Origin: an uncultured Alteromonadaceae bacterium
GTDB taxonomy: Bacteria > Pseudomonadota > Gammaproteobacteria > Enterobacterales > Alteromonadaceae
NCBI GenBank assembly: GCA_947501935.1
Contig: CANMXU010000016.1
Coordinates: 37,759-101,758, forward strand
DNA: 64,000 nt
Direction of reading: 5' to 3'
Every line of letters begins with the position of its first letter. The first letter of the stretch is position 1. Both the position numbers and the translations under genes were made by a program. The notes under the pieces were generated by a model. The model saw only the letters and a program-made list of their open reading frames with translations, searched no databases and had not been told where the DNA came from. Shown here piece by piece: positions 46,831-56,573 of this stretch.

Positions 46831-47190
46831 TTAGCTGCTAACGCGTTTGTTAGCTGCGTCTATCAATGGTTGCGATCCGTTCTGAATAAGCGCCAAGTTA
46901 GCTGAAACAACTTTCTTTGGTAATTTACTAATCATCAAAGAGCCTGTTTTAACTGAACCTTTAGTTGATGCGAATTCTAACAAGTTTTTACCATTACACT
47001 GTATACCGTCGAAGATACTACGAATTTTTAATTTGTTCGTCTTTAAAAAAGAACGCATACGTTTCTTATCGTCAGCAGCTACATATTCACAAACGCTTTG
47101 AGCGATGTTAGCAGCAGATGCCTGTGGAATTGAAACAACAGACGTTAATGTTAAAGCAGTGATGGTAGAAGCTAGTAATAATTTTTTCAT
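46831..47190 (-). CDS. DUF3718 exported protein
   Basis: A 119-residue exported protein with a clear signal peptide (MKKLLLASTITALTLTSVVS, cleavage after ASA near residue 26). The mature part (AQSVCEYVAADDKKRMRSFLKTNKL, IRSIFDGIQCNGKNLLEFA, SGSLMISKLPKK-like end) has two cysteines, probably disulfide-bonded, and matches DUF3718, a family found mostly in Alteromonadales. A c-di-GMP-I riboswitch lies in the 5' leader, so expression should follow the motility/biofilm state. This suggests a surface or matrix role, but the function is unknown. Confidence 0.85.
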   Translation of the reverse strand: MKKLLLASTITALTLTSVVSIPQASAANIAQSVCEYVAADDKKRMRSFLKTNKLKIRSIFDGIQCNGKNLLEFASTKGSVKTGSLMISKLPKKVVSANLALIQNGSQPLIDAANKRVSS

Positions 47191-47222
47191 TTTAATAACC
47201 TTAATAATTAATTTAGTTAGTA

Positions 47223-47345
47223 AAAGAAAAAACCACAGGATGTACCTATTAACACGGTAACTCCGCTGCCGTGGGTTTCATAGAAACCTGTAGGCCGGTG
47301 GTTTTGCGTGGCACGTTTTCGCGTACCTTGCCTTTTCTTTGTCAC
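47223..47345 (-). ncRNA. Cyclic-di-GMP-I (GEMM) riboswitch upstream of the DUF3718 gene
   Basis: On the minus strand the leader of the DUF3718 gene contains the conserved blocks of the GEMM-I aptamer in order: AAAAGGCAA; a hairpin with 6-bp stem (GGTACG / CGTGCC, plus-strand 47310-47327) whose loop contains the docking GAAA; ACGCAAAACC; CCGGCCTA; and CGGCAGCGGAGTTACCG (47255-47271). This arrangement corresponds to the Vc2 class that binds one c-di-GMP molecule. Flanking arms AAAGAAAA (47340-47333) and TTTTCTTT (47230-47223) could form a closing helix. The sequence after the aptamer, GGTTTTTTC, may belong to an expression platform, but which state is ON is not clear from reading. A promoter (47350-47378) precedes it at the right distance. 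Confidence 0.9.
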
Positions 47346-47349
47346 CTTT

Positions 47350-47378
47350 AGTATTACCAATTTAGTGTAAAAATGCAA
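47350..47378 (-). promoter_or_regulatory. Promoter of the riboswitch-DUF3718 transcript
   Basis: On the minus strand TTGCAT (47378-47373) and AATACT (47355-47350) are separated by 17 bp. Transcription would start near 47343, just before the aptamer. Confidence 0.55.
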
Positions 47379-47734
47379 CTAATTGTAACTAAAATGACGA
47401 ATTTTCAGGCTTGATATATCATTTTTATTTTATATCAATAACTTATACCTTTCGATTATTGTGAAAGGTATGCTTTTTGATGACCTGTAGTCCGAGAATT
47501 ATTGTGAGTTATATGTTTTTTGAGCGATTAAAGTGCTGAGTTATTAATAACTTGTTAACAGGGTGTAAATGGTGAAGGCTCATTTTACAAACTTTTTTAT
47601 GGAACATTTAGCTCTGTTACAATTAACGGTTAAAGTTAGTGAATATACCCAGCTATGAGTTTTCATAAATATATGAAAATTCATAGCTAATGTATTTTGG
47701 GGGAATAGGTTTGTCTTAATTTTTCGTTTTTATT
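47379..47734. other. Spacer between the liu operon end and the riboswitch promoter
   Basis: AT-rich, without an open gene. It contains the hairpin at 47651-47688 that probably ends the liu transcript and a short inverted repeat ATACCTTT / AAAGGTAT near 47449-47472 of unknown meaning. Confidence 0.5.
47651..47688 (-). terminator. Long hairpin at the end of the liu operon
   Basis: A 17-bp inverted repeat (47651-47667 with 47672-47688) with one mismatch, four-base loop, 47 bp past the HMG-CoA lyase stop. No long T-run follows on the minus strand, so it could be a terminator or a 3' stabiliser. Confidence 0.6.
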
Positions 47735-48652
47735 TTAGAGGTCGATACGATAAGCATTGGAAACTTTAGACGCTGGCTTTTTGCCTAGAATGTCACTGAT
47801 AAACCAACCAGCAGCAAGAGCTTTACTAAAATCGATATCTGTTTTTATGCCTAAACCATTAAGAAGATATAAAACATCTTCGGTAGCAACATTGCCTGAA
47901 GCACCTTTAGCGTACGGGCAGCCACCAAGACCTGCGATGGCAGTGTCGATAACACTTATGCCTTGGTTTAACGCGCTATAAATATTGGTTAATGCTTGGC
48001 CGAAGGTATCGTGAAAATGAACAGCAAGTTTCTCGACAGGAGCAACTGCACTGACCGCTTTGAGCATTTTTTCAACCGATGCTGGTGTGCCAACGCCTAT
48101 GGTATCGCCTAATGATATTTCATAGCAGCCCATCGCAAGGAGTTGTTCGCTAACTTCTGCCACTTTAGTTGGTGAAATTTCACCTTCATAAGGGCAGCCA
48201 ACAACACAAGAAACATAACCTCTAACTGGAATATTGTTCGCTTTTGCTGCGCTAATTATTGGAGTAAATCGTGCTAGGCTTTCTTCAATTGAGCAGTTAA
48301 TGTTTTTTTGGCTGAAGCTCTCAGAAGCAGCACCAAAAATAGCGACTTGCTTAGCTCCTACAGCCATTGCTGCTTCAAAACCTTGCATATTTGGGGTCAA
48401 AGCGGAGTAAACAACATTGTCTTTTTGAGTTATTTGTTGAAATACCTCAGCAGAGTTGGCCATTTGCGGCACCCATTTAGGGGAAACAAAACTACCACTT
48501 TCAATATGACTAATACCAGCATCAGCGAGCTGCTCAATTAAAGCAACTTTATCGGCAACGCTCAGCGCTTTTGCTTCGTTTTGCAGGCCATCACGTGGGC
48601 CAACTTCAACAATTTTTACAAAATCTGGCAAGCTGCCATTTATCATGCTCAT
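47735..48652 (-). CDS. liuE: Hydroxymethylglutaryl-CoA lyase
   Basis: A 305-residue HMG-CoA lyase, the last step of leucine degradation, splitting HMG-CoA to acetoacetate and acetyl-CoA. It has [10 protein letters not shown] with the catalytic Arg and metal Asp, [15 protein letters not shown], the metal-binding [12 protein letters not shown], and the signature [14 protein letters not shown] with the active-site Cys. The ATG overlaps the liuD stop by one base (TAATG), so the two are translationally coupled. It is the last gene of the liu operon. Confidence 0.96.
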   Translation of the reverse strand: MSMINGSLPDFVKIVEVGPRDGLQNEAKALSVADKVALIEQLADAGISHIESGSFVSPKWVPQMANSAEVFQQITQKDNVVYSALTPNMQGFEAAMAVGAKQVAIFGAASESFSQKNINCSIEESLARFTPIISAAKANNIPVRGYVSCVVGCPYEGEISPTKVAEVSEQLLAMGCYEISLGDTIGVGTPASVEKMLKAVSAVAPVEKLAVHFHDTFGQALTNIYSALNQGISVIDTAIAGLGGCPYAKGASGNVATEDVLYLLNGLGIKTDIDFSKALAAGWFISDILGKKPASKVSNAYRIDL

Positions 48653-50676
48653 TATTCACTGTCCTGACTGAAGCTGAGTAATTGTGCGCCGCCGTCGACC
48701 ATTTCCCCTTCAGCAAAGAAGGTTGATTCAACAAGGCCATCAGCAGGTGCTTTAATGGTATGCTCCATTTTCATTGCTTCGATGATCATTAATGGCTGAT
48801 CTTTTTTAACTTTATCACCTGCTTTTACTAAGACACTAACCAGTGTGCCGTTCATTGGTGCAAGTAAGCCGCCATTGGCATCGTCGTTTTCATTGTCACC
48901 GCAATCGGGCTGAATATGGGTAAAGTTAAAAACACCATTTTGTCGGTATAAGCTGATGTGCGTACTTTTAGCTCTAGTTGTTTGCGCTATGGTGGCGTAA
49001 CTGCGATAACCGTTAATACTGGTATGTAAAATATCACCATTAATACTGCCTTGGCAGTCAAGGGTTTTACCATCAACACTGATCAAATAATAACTGCTGC
49101 TTCCTTGGCGTTTTTGTTCAACGGTAACGGCGTATTCGCTGTCGTTATGACCGAGTATTAGCTCAAAAATATGAGCTTCATTTAAACGCCAAGCATGGCT
49201 GCTATGCCATGGTGAAAAAGGGTCGCTGGTTTTCGCGGCTTGAACTTGGGCCTTAACATTCATAGACAAAACTAAGTATAAAGCTGCCATTGGTAATTCA
49301 TCAGCAAGGGCTTGTTGATTTTCATGAAAAATAAGTTGTTGATGTTTTTCAATAAAGCCCGTGTCAATTTCTTCATTAATAAAAGGTGGGCAAGTTGCCA
49401 AGTTGTAAAGAAAATCAATGTTGGTGGTAACACCATTTATGCGGTATTCAGATAATGCTTTGGCTAATCGTTGTAGTGCTTTTTCGCGACTTTCATCCCA
49501 AACAATAAGTTTAGCAATCATAGGATCGTAAAAAACACTTACCTCATCACCTTGGCGCACGCCTGTATCAACACGGACAAAGTCACTTTCTACTGGTGTT
49601 TGCAGAAACTCTAATTTCCCGGTTGCTGGTAAAAAGTCGTTGTTAGGGTCTTCTGCATAAATACGCGCTTCGAAGGAGTGACCTTTGATGGCTAATTGCT
49701 GCTGTGTTTTAGGTAAGGTTTCACCTGCAGCGACTCGTAATTGCCACTCAACTAAGTCTTGTTTGGTGATCATTTCGGTTACGGGGTGCTCAACCTGAAG
49801 TCGAGTATTCATTTCCATAAAATAAAATGATTCGTCAACATCGAGTAAAAATTCTACTGTACCAGCGCCTTGATAACCAATGGCTTGAGCAGATTTTATT
49901 GCCGCTTCCCCCATTTGCTGACGCAAATTTTCACTCATGCCAAAGGCTGGTGCTTCTTCAATCACTTTTTGATGACGACGCTGCACTGAGCAATCACGTT
50001 CGAATAAATACACTGCATTATCGTGGTTATCACAAAATACTTGAATTTCGACATGGCGAGGTTGGGTTAAATATTTTTCAACCAACATGGTATCCTCAGC
50101 AAATGCTGACTTTGCTTCACGTTTTGCCGCCGCTAATTCAGCAGCAAATTCTGTTGCTTTCCATACTTGGCGCATACCTTTACCACCGCCGCCAGCAGTG
50201 GCTTTAAGTAATACTGGATAACCCATAGCATCAGCAGCTTGTTTTAAAGTTTGCTCTGCTTGGTCGTCCCCATGGTAACCAGGTACGAGTGGTACTTGCG
50301 CTTTTTCCATGATGTTTTTGGCGGCAGATTTAGAGCCCATAGCTTCAATGGCGCTCACTGGCGGGCCAATAAATACAATACTGTTTTGTTGGCATAACCG
50401 GCAAAAGTCAGCATTCTCTGAAAGAAAACCATAACCGGGATGAATCGCTTGAGCGCCAGTTCTAATTGCGGCATCGACAACTTTTTCAGCGAGCAAATAG
50501 CTTTCTCTAGAAGGAGAAGGGCCTAAGTAAATCGCTTCATCGGCCATATTTACATGCAAGGAATTGGCATCGGCATCTGAGTAAACAGCTACGGTTAAAA
50601 TGCCCATTTTACGAGCGGTTTTTATTACTCGACAAGCAATTTCACCACGGTTGGCTATTAAAATTTTAGTAAACAT
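48652..50676 (-). CDS. liuD: Methylcrotonyl-CoA carboxylase, biotin-containing alpha subunit
   Basis: A 674-residue subunit that carboxylates biotin and carries it to methylcrotonyl-CoA. An N-terminal biotin carboxylase domain (~1-450: [79 protein letters not shown]) leads through a linker to a C-terminal biotinyl domain with EAMKMEH, biotinylated Lys636. Length is normal for LiuD/MccA. It lies five bases after liuC, and its stop overlaps liuE. Confidence 0.97.
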   Translation of the reverse strand: MFTKILIANRGEIACRVIKTARKMGILTVAVYSDADANSLHVNMADEAIYLGPSPSRESYLLAEKVVDAAIRTGAQAIHPGYGFLSENADFCRLCQQNSIVFIGPPVSAIEAMGSKSAAKNIMEKAQVPLVPGYHGDDQAEQTLKQAADAMGYPVLLKATAGGGGKGMRQVWKATEFAAELAAAKREAKSAFAEDTMLVEKYLTQPRHVEIQVFCDNHDNAVYLFERDCSVQRRHQKVIEEAPAFGMSENLRQQMGEAAIKSAQAIGYQGAGTVEFLLDVDESFYFMEMNTRLQVEHPVTEMITKQDLVEWQLRVAAGETLPKTQQQLAIKGHSFEARIYAEDPNNDFLPATGKLEFLQTPVESDFVRVDTGVRQGDEVSVFYDPMIAKLIVWDESREKALQRLAKALSEYRINGVTTNIDFLYNLATCPPFINEEIDTGFIEKHQQLIFHENQQALADELPMAALYLVLSMNVKAQVQAAKTSDPFSPWHSSHAWRLNEAHIFELILGHNDSEYAVTVEQKRQGSSSYYLISVDGKTLDCQGSINGDILHTSINGYRSYATIAQTTRAKSTHISLYRQNGVFNFTHIQPDCGDNENDDANGGLLAPMNGTLVSVLVKAGDKVKKDQPLMIIEAMKMEHTIKAPADGLVESTFFAEGEMVDGGAQLLSFSQDSE

Positions 50677-50681
50677 GGTGA

Positions 50682-51533
50682 TTATCCTTGAGGCTTTTTG
50701 GCGCTATTTATTGATGCAATTTGCCAAGAAGGCACGCGTTTTTCAAAAAAGCTAGCTAAGCCTTCTTGCCCTTCGTTTGATACCCGAATAGCGGCAATAC
50801 GTTCGCAAGTATCGTTAATTAATAGTTCGTCTATTTCACGATGAGCAACTGAAAAAGCAAGCTGTTTAGCTTCTTTTACTGCATGTGGACCATTGGCTAA
50901 TATGGTGTTAATCATATTTTCAACGGTATTACTTAACTCGGCAAGTGTTACCACTTCATCAACTAAACCAATTTGTTCTGCTTTTTTAGCACTAAAGCGC
51001 TCTGCAGTTTGAAAATAACGACGGGCAGCTTTTAAGCCGATAGCTTGAACCACATAAGGGCTGATAGTTGCAGGTATTAAACCAAGCTTTACTTCACTTA
51101 AACAAAAGCTGGCTTGTTCTGCAGCAAGAACAATATCGCAGCAACTGGCTAAACCGACGGCGCCGCCAAAAGCCGCACCTTGTATTTGGGCAATGGTGGT
51201 TTGTGGCAGAAAGTTTAAGGCTTTAAGCATTTGGGCGAGGGCATTGGCATCATTTAAATTTTCTTGATAAGAATAATCGGCCATGCGTTTCATCCAGCCA
51301 AGATCGGCACCTGCTGAAAAACTTTTTCCGTTAGAGGCAAGTACAACCACTCTGACCTGATGATTTTCTGCCAGTTGAGTAAAAATATTCGTAAGCTCAC
51401 CAATAATGCCATCATCAAAAGCGTTATGTTTTTCTGGATTATTAAGCGTTACTGTTGCGATGCCGCGCTGATCTATTTGGCATAATACTTTTGCGGTTGC
51501 TTCATTAACTTGATTATTGTTAGTTGTTTTCAT
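50682..51533 (-). CDS. liuC: Methylglutaconyl-CoA hydratase
   Basis: A 283-residue crotonase-fold enzyme hydrating 3-methylglutaconyl-CoA to HMG-CoA. It shows LNNPEKHNAFDDGII, the CoA/oxyanion segment SFSAGADLGWMKRMADYS, AFGGAVGLASCCDIVLAAE, and the helix with LGLIPATISPYVVQAIG that carries the catalytic region of this subfamily. The AGADL-GWM pattern is typical of LiuC rather than generic enoyl-CoA hydratases. A GGAG ribosome site precedes the ATG. The gene sits between liuB (9-bp gap) and liuD (5-bp gap). Confidence 0.94.
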   Translation of the reverse strand: MKTTNNNQVNEATAKVLCQIDQRGIATVTLNNPEKHNAFDDGIIGELTNIFTQLAENHQVRVVVLASNGKSFSAGADLGWMKRMADYSYQENLNDANALAQMLKALNFLPQTTIAQIQGAAFGGAVGLASCCDIVLAAEQASFCLSEVKLGLIPATISPYVVQAIGLKAARRYFQTAERFSAKKAEQIGLVDEVVTLAELSNTVENMINTILANGPHAVKEAKQLAFSVAHREIDELLINDTCERIAAIRVSNEGQEGLASFFEKRVPSWQIASINSAKKPQG

Positions 51534-51542
51534 AGATAACTC

Positions 51543-53150
51543 CTACATTCTAAAGACACCGAACTTGGTGTCATCTATGGTTTTATTTAAAGAAGCTGAA
51601 ATAGCTAAACCCAGTACTTGACGCGTTTCAGCGGGATCTATAATGCCGTCATCCCATAATCTTGCTGAAGCATAATAAGGGTGGCCTTGATGTTCATAGT
51701 CGTCAATTATTGGTTGTTTAAAGTCGGCTTCTTCTTGTTCAGTCCAAGTTTCGCCAAGCTTAACTTTTTGATCACGTTTTACTTGTGCTAAAACGCCCGC
51801 TGCTTGTTCACCGCCCATTACCGAAATACGGGCATTTGGCCACATAAACAAAAAGCGAGGGTCGTAAGCGCGGCCACACATGCCATAATTTCCTGCGCCA
51901 AAACTACCGCCAATCAATATAGTGAATTTTGGCACTTGTGCAGTTGCCACAGCGGTTACCATTTTAGCGCCGTGTTTTGCTATGCCGCTGGCTTCATATT
52001 GCTGACCTACCATAAAGCCGGTAATGTTTTGTAAAAATACCAGTGGAATTTTTCGCTGTGCGCAAAGCTCAATAAAGTGAGCGCCTTTTTGTGCTGACTC
52101 ACCAAATAAAATCCCGTTATTGGCGACAATGCCAATAGGATAGCCGAATATTCGCGCAAAACCACAGACTAAGGTTGTACCATAAAGTGCCTTGAATTCA
52201 TCAAAATTACTACCGTCAACAATACGAGCAATAATTTCACGAATATCAAAAGGCTGACGAGTATCTTTGGGCACAATACCGTAAATCTCTTTACTGTCGT
52301 ATTGTGGCGCAGTGACTTGTTCAATATTTAGCGGCATCGGCTTAACGCGGTTTAAATTACTAATCGCGCTGCGAGCAATTTCTAGCGCATGATGGTCATT
52401 TTGTGCGTAGTGATCGGCAACGCCTGAGGTACGACAATGCACATCAGCGCCGCCTAAATCTTCAGCACTAACCACTTCTCCAGTAGCGGCTTTTACCAGT
52501 GGCGGGCCGGCTAAAAATATTGTGCCTTGCTCTTTTACAATAATTGACTCGTCTGCCATTGCTGGCACATAAGCGCCGCCAGCAGTGCAAGAGCCCATCA
52601 CAATGGCAATCTGCGGAATGGCTTGTGCTGACATATTGGCTTGATTGAAAAATATTCGGCCAAAATGTTCTTTATCAGGAAATACTTCGTCTTGGTTAGG
52701 TAAGTTGGCACCGCCTGAGTCAACTAAATATATACACGGTAAGTTATTTTCTTGGGCAATGGCTTGGGCGCGAAGATGTTTTTTCACCGTTAGCGGGAAA
52801 TAGGTACCGCCTTTTACTGTGGCGTCGTTAGCAACAATAATACATTCTTGACCCGCAACGCGGCCAATGCCGGTGATAATGCCAGCGGCGGGAATATCAT
52901 CTTTATAAACATTAAAAGCGGCGAGTTGTGATAATTCTAGAAAAGCTGAGCCGGCATCAAGTAGGGCATTAATACGCTCACGTGGCAGTAGTTTTCCTCG
53001 TGAAAGGTGGCGTTCTCGACTTTTGTCACCGCCGCCAAGTTTGATCTGTTCAAGCTTGCTTTTAAGATCATCAACCTGCAATTGCATATGCGCCGCGTTA
53101 TCAAGGAAGTCTTGACTGCGAGGATTAATTTTTGAAATGATTTTAGCCAC
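51543..53150 (-). CDS. liuB: Methylcrotonyl-CoA carboxylase, carboxyltransferase beta subunit
   Basis: A 535-residue carboxyltransferase that moves CO2 from biotin to 3-methylcrotonyl-CoA. Signature segments are [76 protein letters not shown] and [20 protein letters not shown]. Length is as usual for LiuB. The start is GTG (53148-53150) with AAGG six bases upstream. The 127-bp gap to liuA contains an inverted TACGT...ACGTA element that might be a second regulator site. Confidence 0.97.
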   Translation of the reverse strand: MAKIISKINPRSQDFLDNAAHMQLQVDDLKSKLEQIKLGGGDKSRERHLSRGKLLPRERINALLDAGSAFLELSQLAAFNVYKDDIPAAGIITGIGRVAGQECIIVANDATVKGGTYFPLTVKKHLRAQAIAQENNLPCIYLVDSGGANLPNQDEVFPDKEHFGRIFFNQANMSAQAIPQIAIVMGSCTAGGAYVPAMADESIIVKEQGTIFLAGPPLVKAATGEVVSAEDLGGADVHCRTSGVADHYAQNDHHALEIARSAISNLNRVKPMPLNIEQVTAPQYDSKEIYGIVPKDTRQPFDIREIIARIVDGSNFDEFKALYGTTLVCGFARIFGYPIGIVANNGILFGESAQKGAHFIELCAQRKIPLVFLQNITGFMVGQQYEASGIAKHGAKMVTAVATAQVPKFTILIGGSFGAGNYGMCGRAYDPRFLFMWPNARISVMGGEQAAGVLAQVKRDQKVKLGETWTEQEEADFKQPIIDDYEHQGHPYYASARLWDDGIIDPAETRQVLGLAISASLNKTIDDTKFGVFRM

Positions 53151-53277
53151 AGGAAACCTTTTCTCTATATATATTGTTTACGTGTATATTCGATACGTAT
53201 GCTGTTTGAGCTTACTTAGCTTAATTTCTCTAAACTATTGCAAATTTATTCAGTTGCATATTCAGCTACATAGCCAG

Positions 53278-54447
53278 TTATGTAGACTCGTTGAACAGTT
53301 CACGACCAATAAGCATTCTACGAATTTCTGAGGTGCCGGCACCAATTTCATAAAGCTTGGCGTCACGTAATAATCGGCCAGTCGGAAATTCATTGATATA
53401 ACCATTACCGCCTAATATTTGAATTGCATCTAACGCCATTTTTGTTGCTAGCTCTGCACTATATAAAATAACACCAGCGGCATCTTTACGGGTGGTTTCA
53501 CCACGATCGCAAGCTTGAGCTACGTTATAAACATAAGAGCGGGCAGCATTCATTTGGGTATACATATCGGCAACTTTGCCTTGAATAAGCTGGAATTCGC
53601 CAATTGATTGGCCAAATTGTTTCCGGTCGTGAATATAGGGCACAACAATGTCCATACAGGCGGTCATAATGCCAAGCGGTCCACCCGATAACACCACACG
53701 TTCGTAGTCTAAACCGCTCATTAATACCGCAACACCTTTACCCACTTCCCCTAATACATTTTCTGCGGGAACGGGACAGTCTTGAAAAACTAGCTCACAA
53801 GTGTTTGAGCCGCGCATGCCGAGTTTGTCGAGTTTTTGATGACGGCTAAAACCTGGAAAGTCACGTTCAACAATAAAAGCGGTTATGCCTTTTGAGCCAG
53901 CATTAAGGTCGGTTTTGGCGTAAACAACGTAGGTATTAGCGTCTGGGCCGTTGGTGATCCACATCTTATTACCATTTAAAATGTAGTTTTCGCCTTGCTT
54001 TTCAGCACTGATTTTCATACTTACTACATCAGAGCCGGCATTTGGTTCGCTCATCGCTAAGGCGCCAATATGTTCGCCAGAGCATAGTTTGGGTAAGTAC
54101 TTTAATTTTTGTTCATGGCTACCGTTGCGGTTTATTTGGTTAACGCATAAATTGGAGTGCGCGCCATAACTTAAGCCAACTGAAGCAGAAGCGCGGCTAA
54201 TTTCTTCCATGGCGATAACATGTTCCATATAGCCTAAGCCACTGCCGCCGTATTGTTCTGGTACGGTTAAACCGAGCAAGCCCATATCACCGAATTTACG
54301 CCATAGCTCATTGGGAAATTCGTTATCAAGGTCAATTTGTGCTGCGCGAGGTGCAATTTCGTCTCTAGCGAAAGCATTGACTTGGGTGAGGATCATGTCG
54401 ACCGTTTCGCCCAAATTAAAATTTAATGAACTGTAGCGTGAAATCAT
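53278..54447 (-). CDS. liuA: Isovaleryl-CoA dehydrogenase
   Basis: A 389-residue FAD-dependent acyl-CoA dehydrogenase oxidising isovaleryl-CoA to 3-methylcrotonyl-CoA. The catalytic glutamate is at the isovaleryl-specific position, Glu249 in [15 protein letters not shown] (human IVD Glu254), rather than near the C-terminus as in other acyl-CoA dehydrogenases. Other segments: [30 protein letters not shown] and the C-terminal [18 protein letters not shown]. The 5' neighbour is liuR, 108 bp away on the same strand. Confidence 0.96.
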   Translation of the reverse strand: MISRYSSLNFNLGETVDMILTQVNAFARDEIAPRAAQIDLDNEFPNELWRKFGDMGLLGLTVPEQYGGSGLGYMEHVIAMEEISRASASVGLSYGAHSNLCVNQINRNGSHEQKLKYLPKLCSGEHIGALAMSEPNAGSDVVSMKISAEKQGENYILNGNKMWITNGPDANTYVVYAKTDLNAGSKGITAFIVERDFPGFSRHQKLDKLGMRGSNTCELVFQDCPVPAENVLGEVGKGVAVLMSGLDYERVVLSGGPLGIMTACMDIVVPYIHDRKQFGQSIGEFQLIQGKVADMYTQMNAARSYVYNVAQACDRGETTRKDAAGVILYSAELATKMALDAIQILGGNGYINEFPTGRLLRDAKLYEIGAGTSEIRRMLIGRELFNEST

Positions 54448-54555
54448 GGTGGTTCCTAAAGGGTTAATTAGTTCTACTTGGTGTTACTTTTTACTGTACT
54501 AATGCTCTGTATTAATGCTGCATTGATAGTTTTTTCAGCACCTGTTCAGCAAGAT

Positions 54556-54975
54556 TTATTTTTTCTCAGAATTTTTAATCGCCGCAAGGGTGCTTTTGCA
54601 ATTCTCTTCTACGTTGCTCAGCTCCATCAATACCACTTCTATATCATCAAGCTGCTGATATAAATCCGCTTTTTTCTGAGCAATAATACTCATCATTAAT
54701 TCAAGCTGAGTTGCACTGCTTTTATCGGCGTCGTAAAGCTCAAATATTTTCCCCGTTTCAGCTAATGAAAACCCTAAGCGTTTACCGCGTAGAATTAACT
54801 TTAGTCGAACTCTGTCTCTTTGGTTATATATTCGGGTTTGCCCTTTACGCGTTGGCATTATCAGCCCTTGGTCTTCATAAAAACGAATACTGCGGGTGGT
54901 AATGTCAAACTCTTTGGCTAACTGGCCAATAGAGAAAGTAAGTGGTTTATTTTCGGCTGGTTGATTTTGGGGCAT
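54556..54975 (-). CDS. liuR: LiuR, MerR-family regulator of leucine catabolism
   Basis: A 139-residue MerR-type transcription factor. An N-terminal winged helix (LTFSIGQLAKEFDITTRSIRFYEDQGLIMPTRKGQ, then RIYNQRDRVRLKLI) is followed by a coiled coil (70-125). In Alteromonadales and relatives LiuR controls branched-chain acyl-CoA catabolic genes, and its position at the head of the liu operon fits that role. A palindromic operator sits in its promoter (55008-55035), so autoregulation is likely. It may also act on the divergent thiolase gene. Confidence 0.92.
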   Translation of the reverse strand: MPQNQPAENKPLTFSIGQLAKEFDITTRSIRFYEDQGLIMPTRKGQTRIYNQRDRVRLKLILRGKRLGFSLAETGKIFELYDADKSSATQLELMMSIIAQKKADLYQQLDDIEVVLMELSNVEENCKSTLAAIKNSEKK

Positions 54976-54996
54976 AGTCAGATCAAATTTTTAAAT

Positions 54997-55035
54997 ATTG
55001 TAAATACCTTACCGTAAGTTTACGTAAACGTAAAG
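54997..55035. promoter_or_regulatory. LiuR operator and MerR-type promoter
   Basis: On the minus strand TACAAT (54997-55002) and TTACGT (55022-55027) are spaced by 19 bp. The spacer holds the dyad CTTAC-C-GTAAG (55008-55018), and directly adjacent is the perfect palindrome TTTACGTAAA (55019-55028), followed by CGTAAAG. This is the layout of MerR-activated promoters. It lies between liuR and the divergent thiolase, so it may control both. Confidence 0.7.
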
Positions 55036-55256
55036 TTTTTGTGGTGATAGAAAAAAATTGCTGTAATATACAGGGAAATAATTTAGTTCATGCACACAGG
55101 CTTTTAGCTGTTCATATGGTTAAATTATTAACTGAAAGAGTGAGCCTAATAGCTTTACGAAATAGAGAAGTTAATTGCTACCTATTTGCATGAGCAGACA
55201 TTTTATTGTCAACTAAAATTAAATAAATTGATTAAAATATTATCAGGAAATTATCT

Positions 55257-56441
55257 ATGTCTAGTATTGACCCTATTGTAATTGTTGCCGCCACTCGTAC
55301 GCCTATGGGCGGTTTTATGGGCGGACTTTCTTCAGTAACTGCTCCCGATTTAGGTGCCGCGGCTATTAGCGCTGCTGTAAAAGCGTCGAATATCAGCGGC
55401 GATGATATTGACGAAGTTATTATGGGCTGTGTATTACCTGCTGGGTTAAAACAAGCACCAGCTCGCCAAGCGGCATTAAGTGCAAATTTAGCCTTATCAA
55501 CCGTTTGTACCACCATTAATAAAGTGTGTGGCTCTGGCATGAAAGCAGTAATGCAAGCTCATGATGCAATTAAATCTGGCTCTATAGATATTGCTGTTGC
55601 TGGTGGTATGGAAAGCATGAGTAATGCACCTTATATGTTACCTAAAGCAAGAACAGGTATGCGAATGGGACACGGGCAAGTGCTTGATCACATGATGATG
55701 GATGGTTTAGAAAATGCCTATGATGGTATTTCAATGGGGTGTTTTGCTCAAGCCACTGCTGATGAAGAAAATTTTAGTCGTGAAGCGATGGATACTTTTG
55801 CCGTACGCTCGTTAAAAAGAGCAAATGATGCAATTAATAATGGTGACTTTCATCAAGAAATAACCCCTGTTGATGTGCCTAGCCGCCGCGGCGATATAAT
55901 TTTTGATACTGATGAGCAGCCTGGTAATGCCCGTCCAGATAAAATTCCATCACTGCGTCCAGCATTTAAAAAAGACGGCACCATAACCGCCGCCAATGCC
56001 AGCTCTATTTCTGATGGCGCTGCGGCGTTAGTGGTGATGAGTTTATCTGAAGCTAAGGCGCGTGGACTTGCACCCTTATGTAAAATTGTTGCCCACGCTA
56101 CTCATGCGCAAAATCCGGAAGAATTTACCATAGCCCCTGTTGGCGCTATGCATAAGGTGTTAGCCAAAGCGAATTGGACTACAGCTGATGTTGATTTATT
56201 TGAAATCAATGAAGCGTTTGCCATGGTCACCATGTTAGCGATTAAGTCACTGGAACTTGATGAAGAAAAAGTAAATGTATTTGGTGGAGCTTGTGCTTTG
56301 GGTCATCCTTTAGGTGCAAGTGGTGCGCGCATTATCGTGACCTTAATCCATGCTTTAAAAAATAAAGGTTTATCCAAAGGTATAGCTTCACTTTGTATCG
56401 GCGGCGGCGAAGCTACGGCAATTGCAGTAGAAATGCTTTAA
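55257..56441 (+). CDS. Acetyl-CoA C-acyltransferase (thiolase)
   Basis: A 394-residue thiolase. The nucleophilic Cys91 is in NKVCGSGMKAVMQA, the catalytic His in EINEAFAM plus GGACALGHPLGASG, and the C-terminal Cys in CIGGGEATA. The GHPLGASG motif is the acetoacetyl-CoA thiolase signature. Its place next to liuR and opposite the liu operon suggests it converts acetoacetyl-CoA from leucine, or 2-methylacetoacetyl-CoA from isoleucine, into acetyl- and propionyl-CoA. An AGGA ribosome site is eight bases before the ATG. The AraC gene converges on it from the right. Confidence 0.93.
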   Translation: MSSIDPIVIVAATRTPMGGFMGGLSSVTAPDLGAAAISAAVKASNISGDDIDEVIMGCVLPAGLKQAPARQAALSANLALSTVCTTINKVCGSGMKAVMQAHDAIKSGSIDIAVAGGMESMSNAPYMLPKARTGMRMGHGQVLDHMMMDGLENAYDGISMGCFAQATADEENFSREAMDTFAVRSLKRANDAINNGDFHQEITPVDVPSRRGDIIFDTDEQPGNARPDKIPSLRPAFKKDGTITAANASSISDGAAALVVMSLSEAKARGLAPLCKIVAHATHAQNPEEFTIAPVGAMHKVLAKANWTTADVDLFEINEAFAMVTMLAIKSLELDEEKVNVFGGACALGHPLGASGARIIVTLIHALKNKGLSKGIASLCIGGGEATAIAVEML

Positions 56442-56519
56442 TTTGGCTGTGAATGCTTAACTACCTGAGCAGGGCGTTAGCTAGGTTGAGAGTCTTTATT
56501 ATTTTTAGAATCTTACTTT

Positions 56520-56573
56520 TGTTTAGAGTCTCAACTATGTCTAGAGCCTTTAACTATGCCTAGAGTCACGATA
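56520..56573. repeat. Degenerate 18-19-bp tandem repeat, three units
   Basis: Units TGTTTAGAGTCTCAACTA, TGTCTAGAGCCTTTAACTA and TGCCTAGAGTCACGATA follow one another. The last unit overlaps the 3' end of the AraC-family gene (stop at 56550). Confidence 0.7.

Noticed and set aside
47449..47472. Inverted repeat ATACCTTT / AAAGGTAT as an operator or terminator
   Set aside because: It is short, isolated, and not placed near a promoter or gene end; chance is sufficient.
53165..53205. A second LiuR site (TACGT...ACGTA) before liuB
   Set aside because: The half-sites are widely spaced and not placed in a MerR-type promoter, so it was only mentioned with liuB and not listed as a feature.
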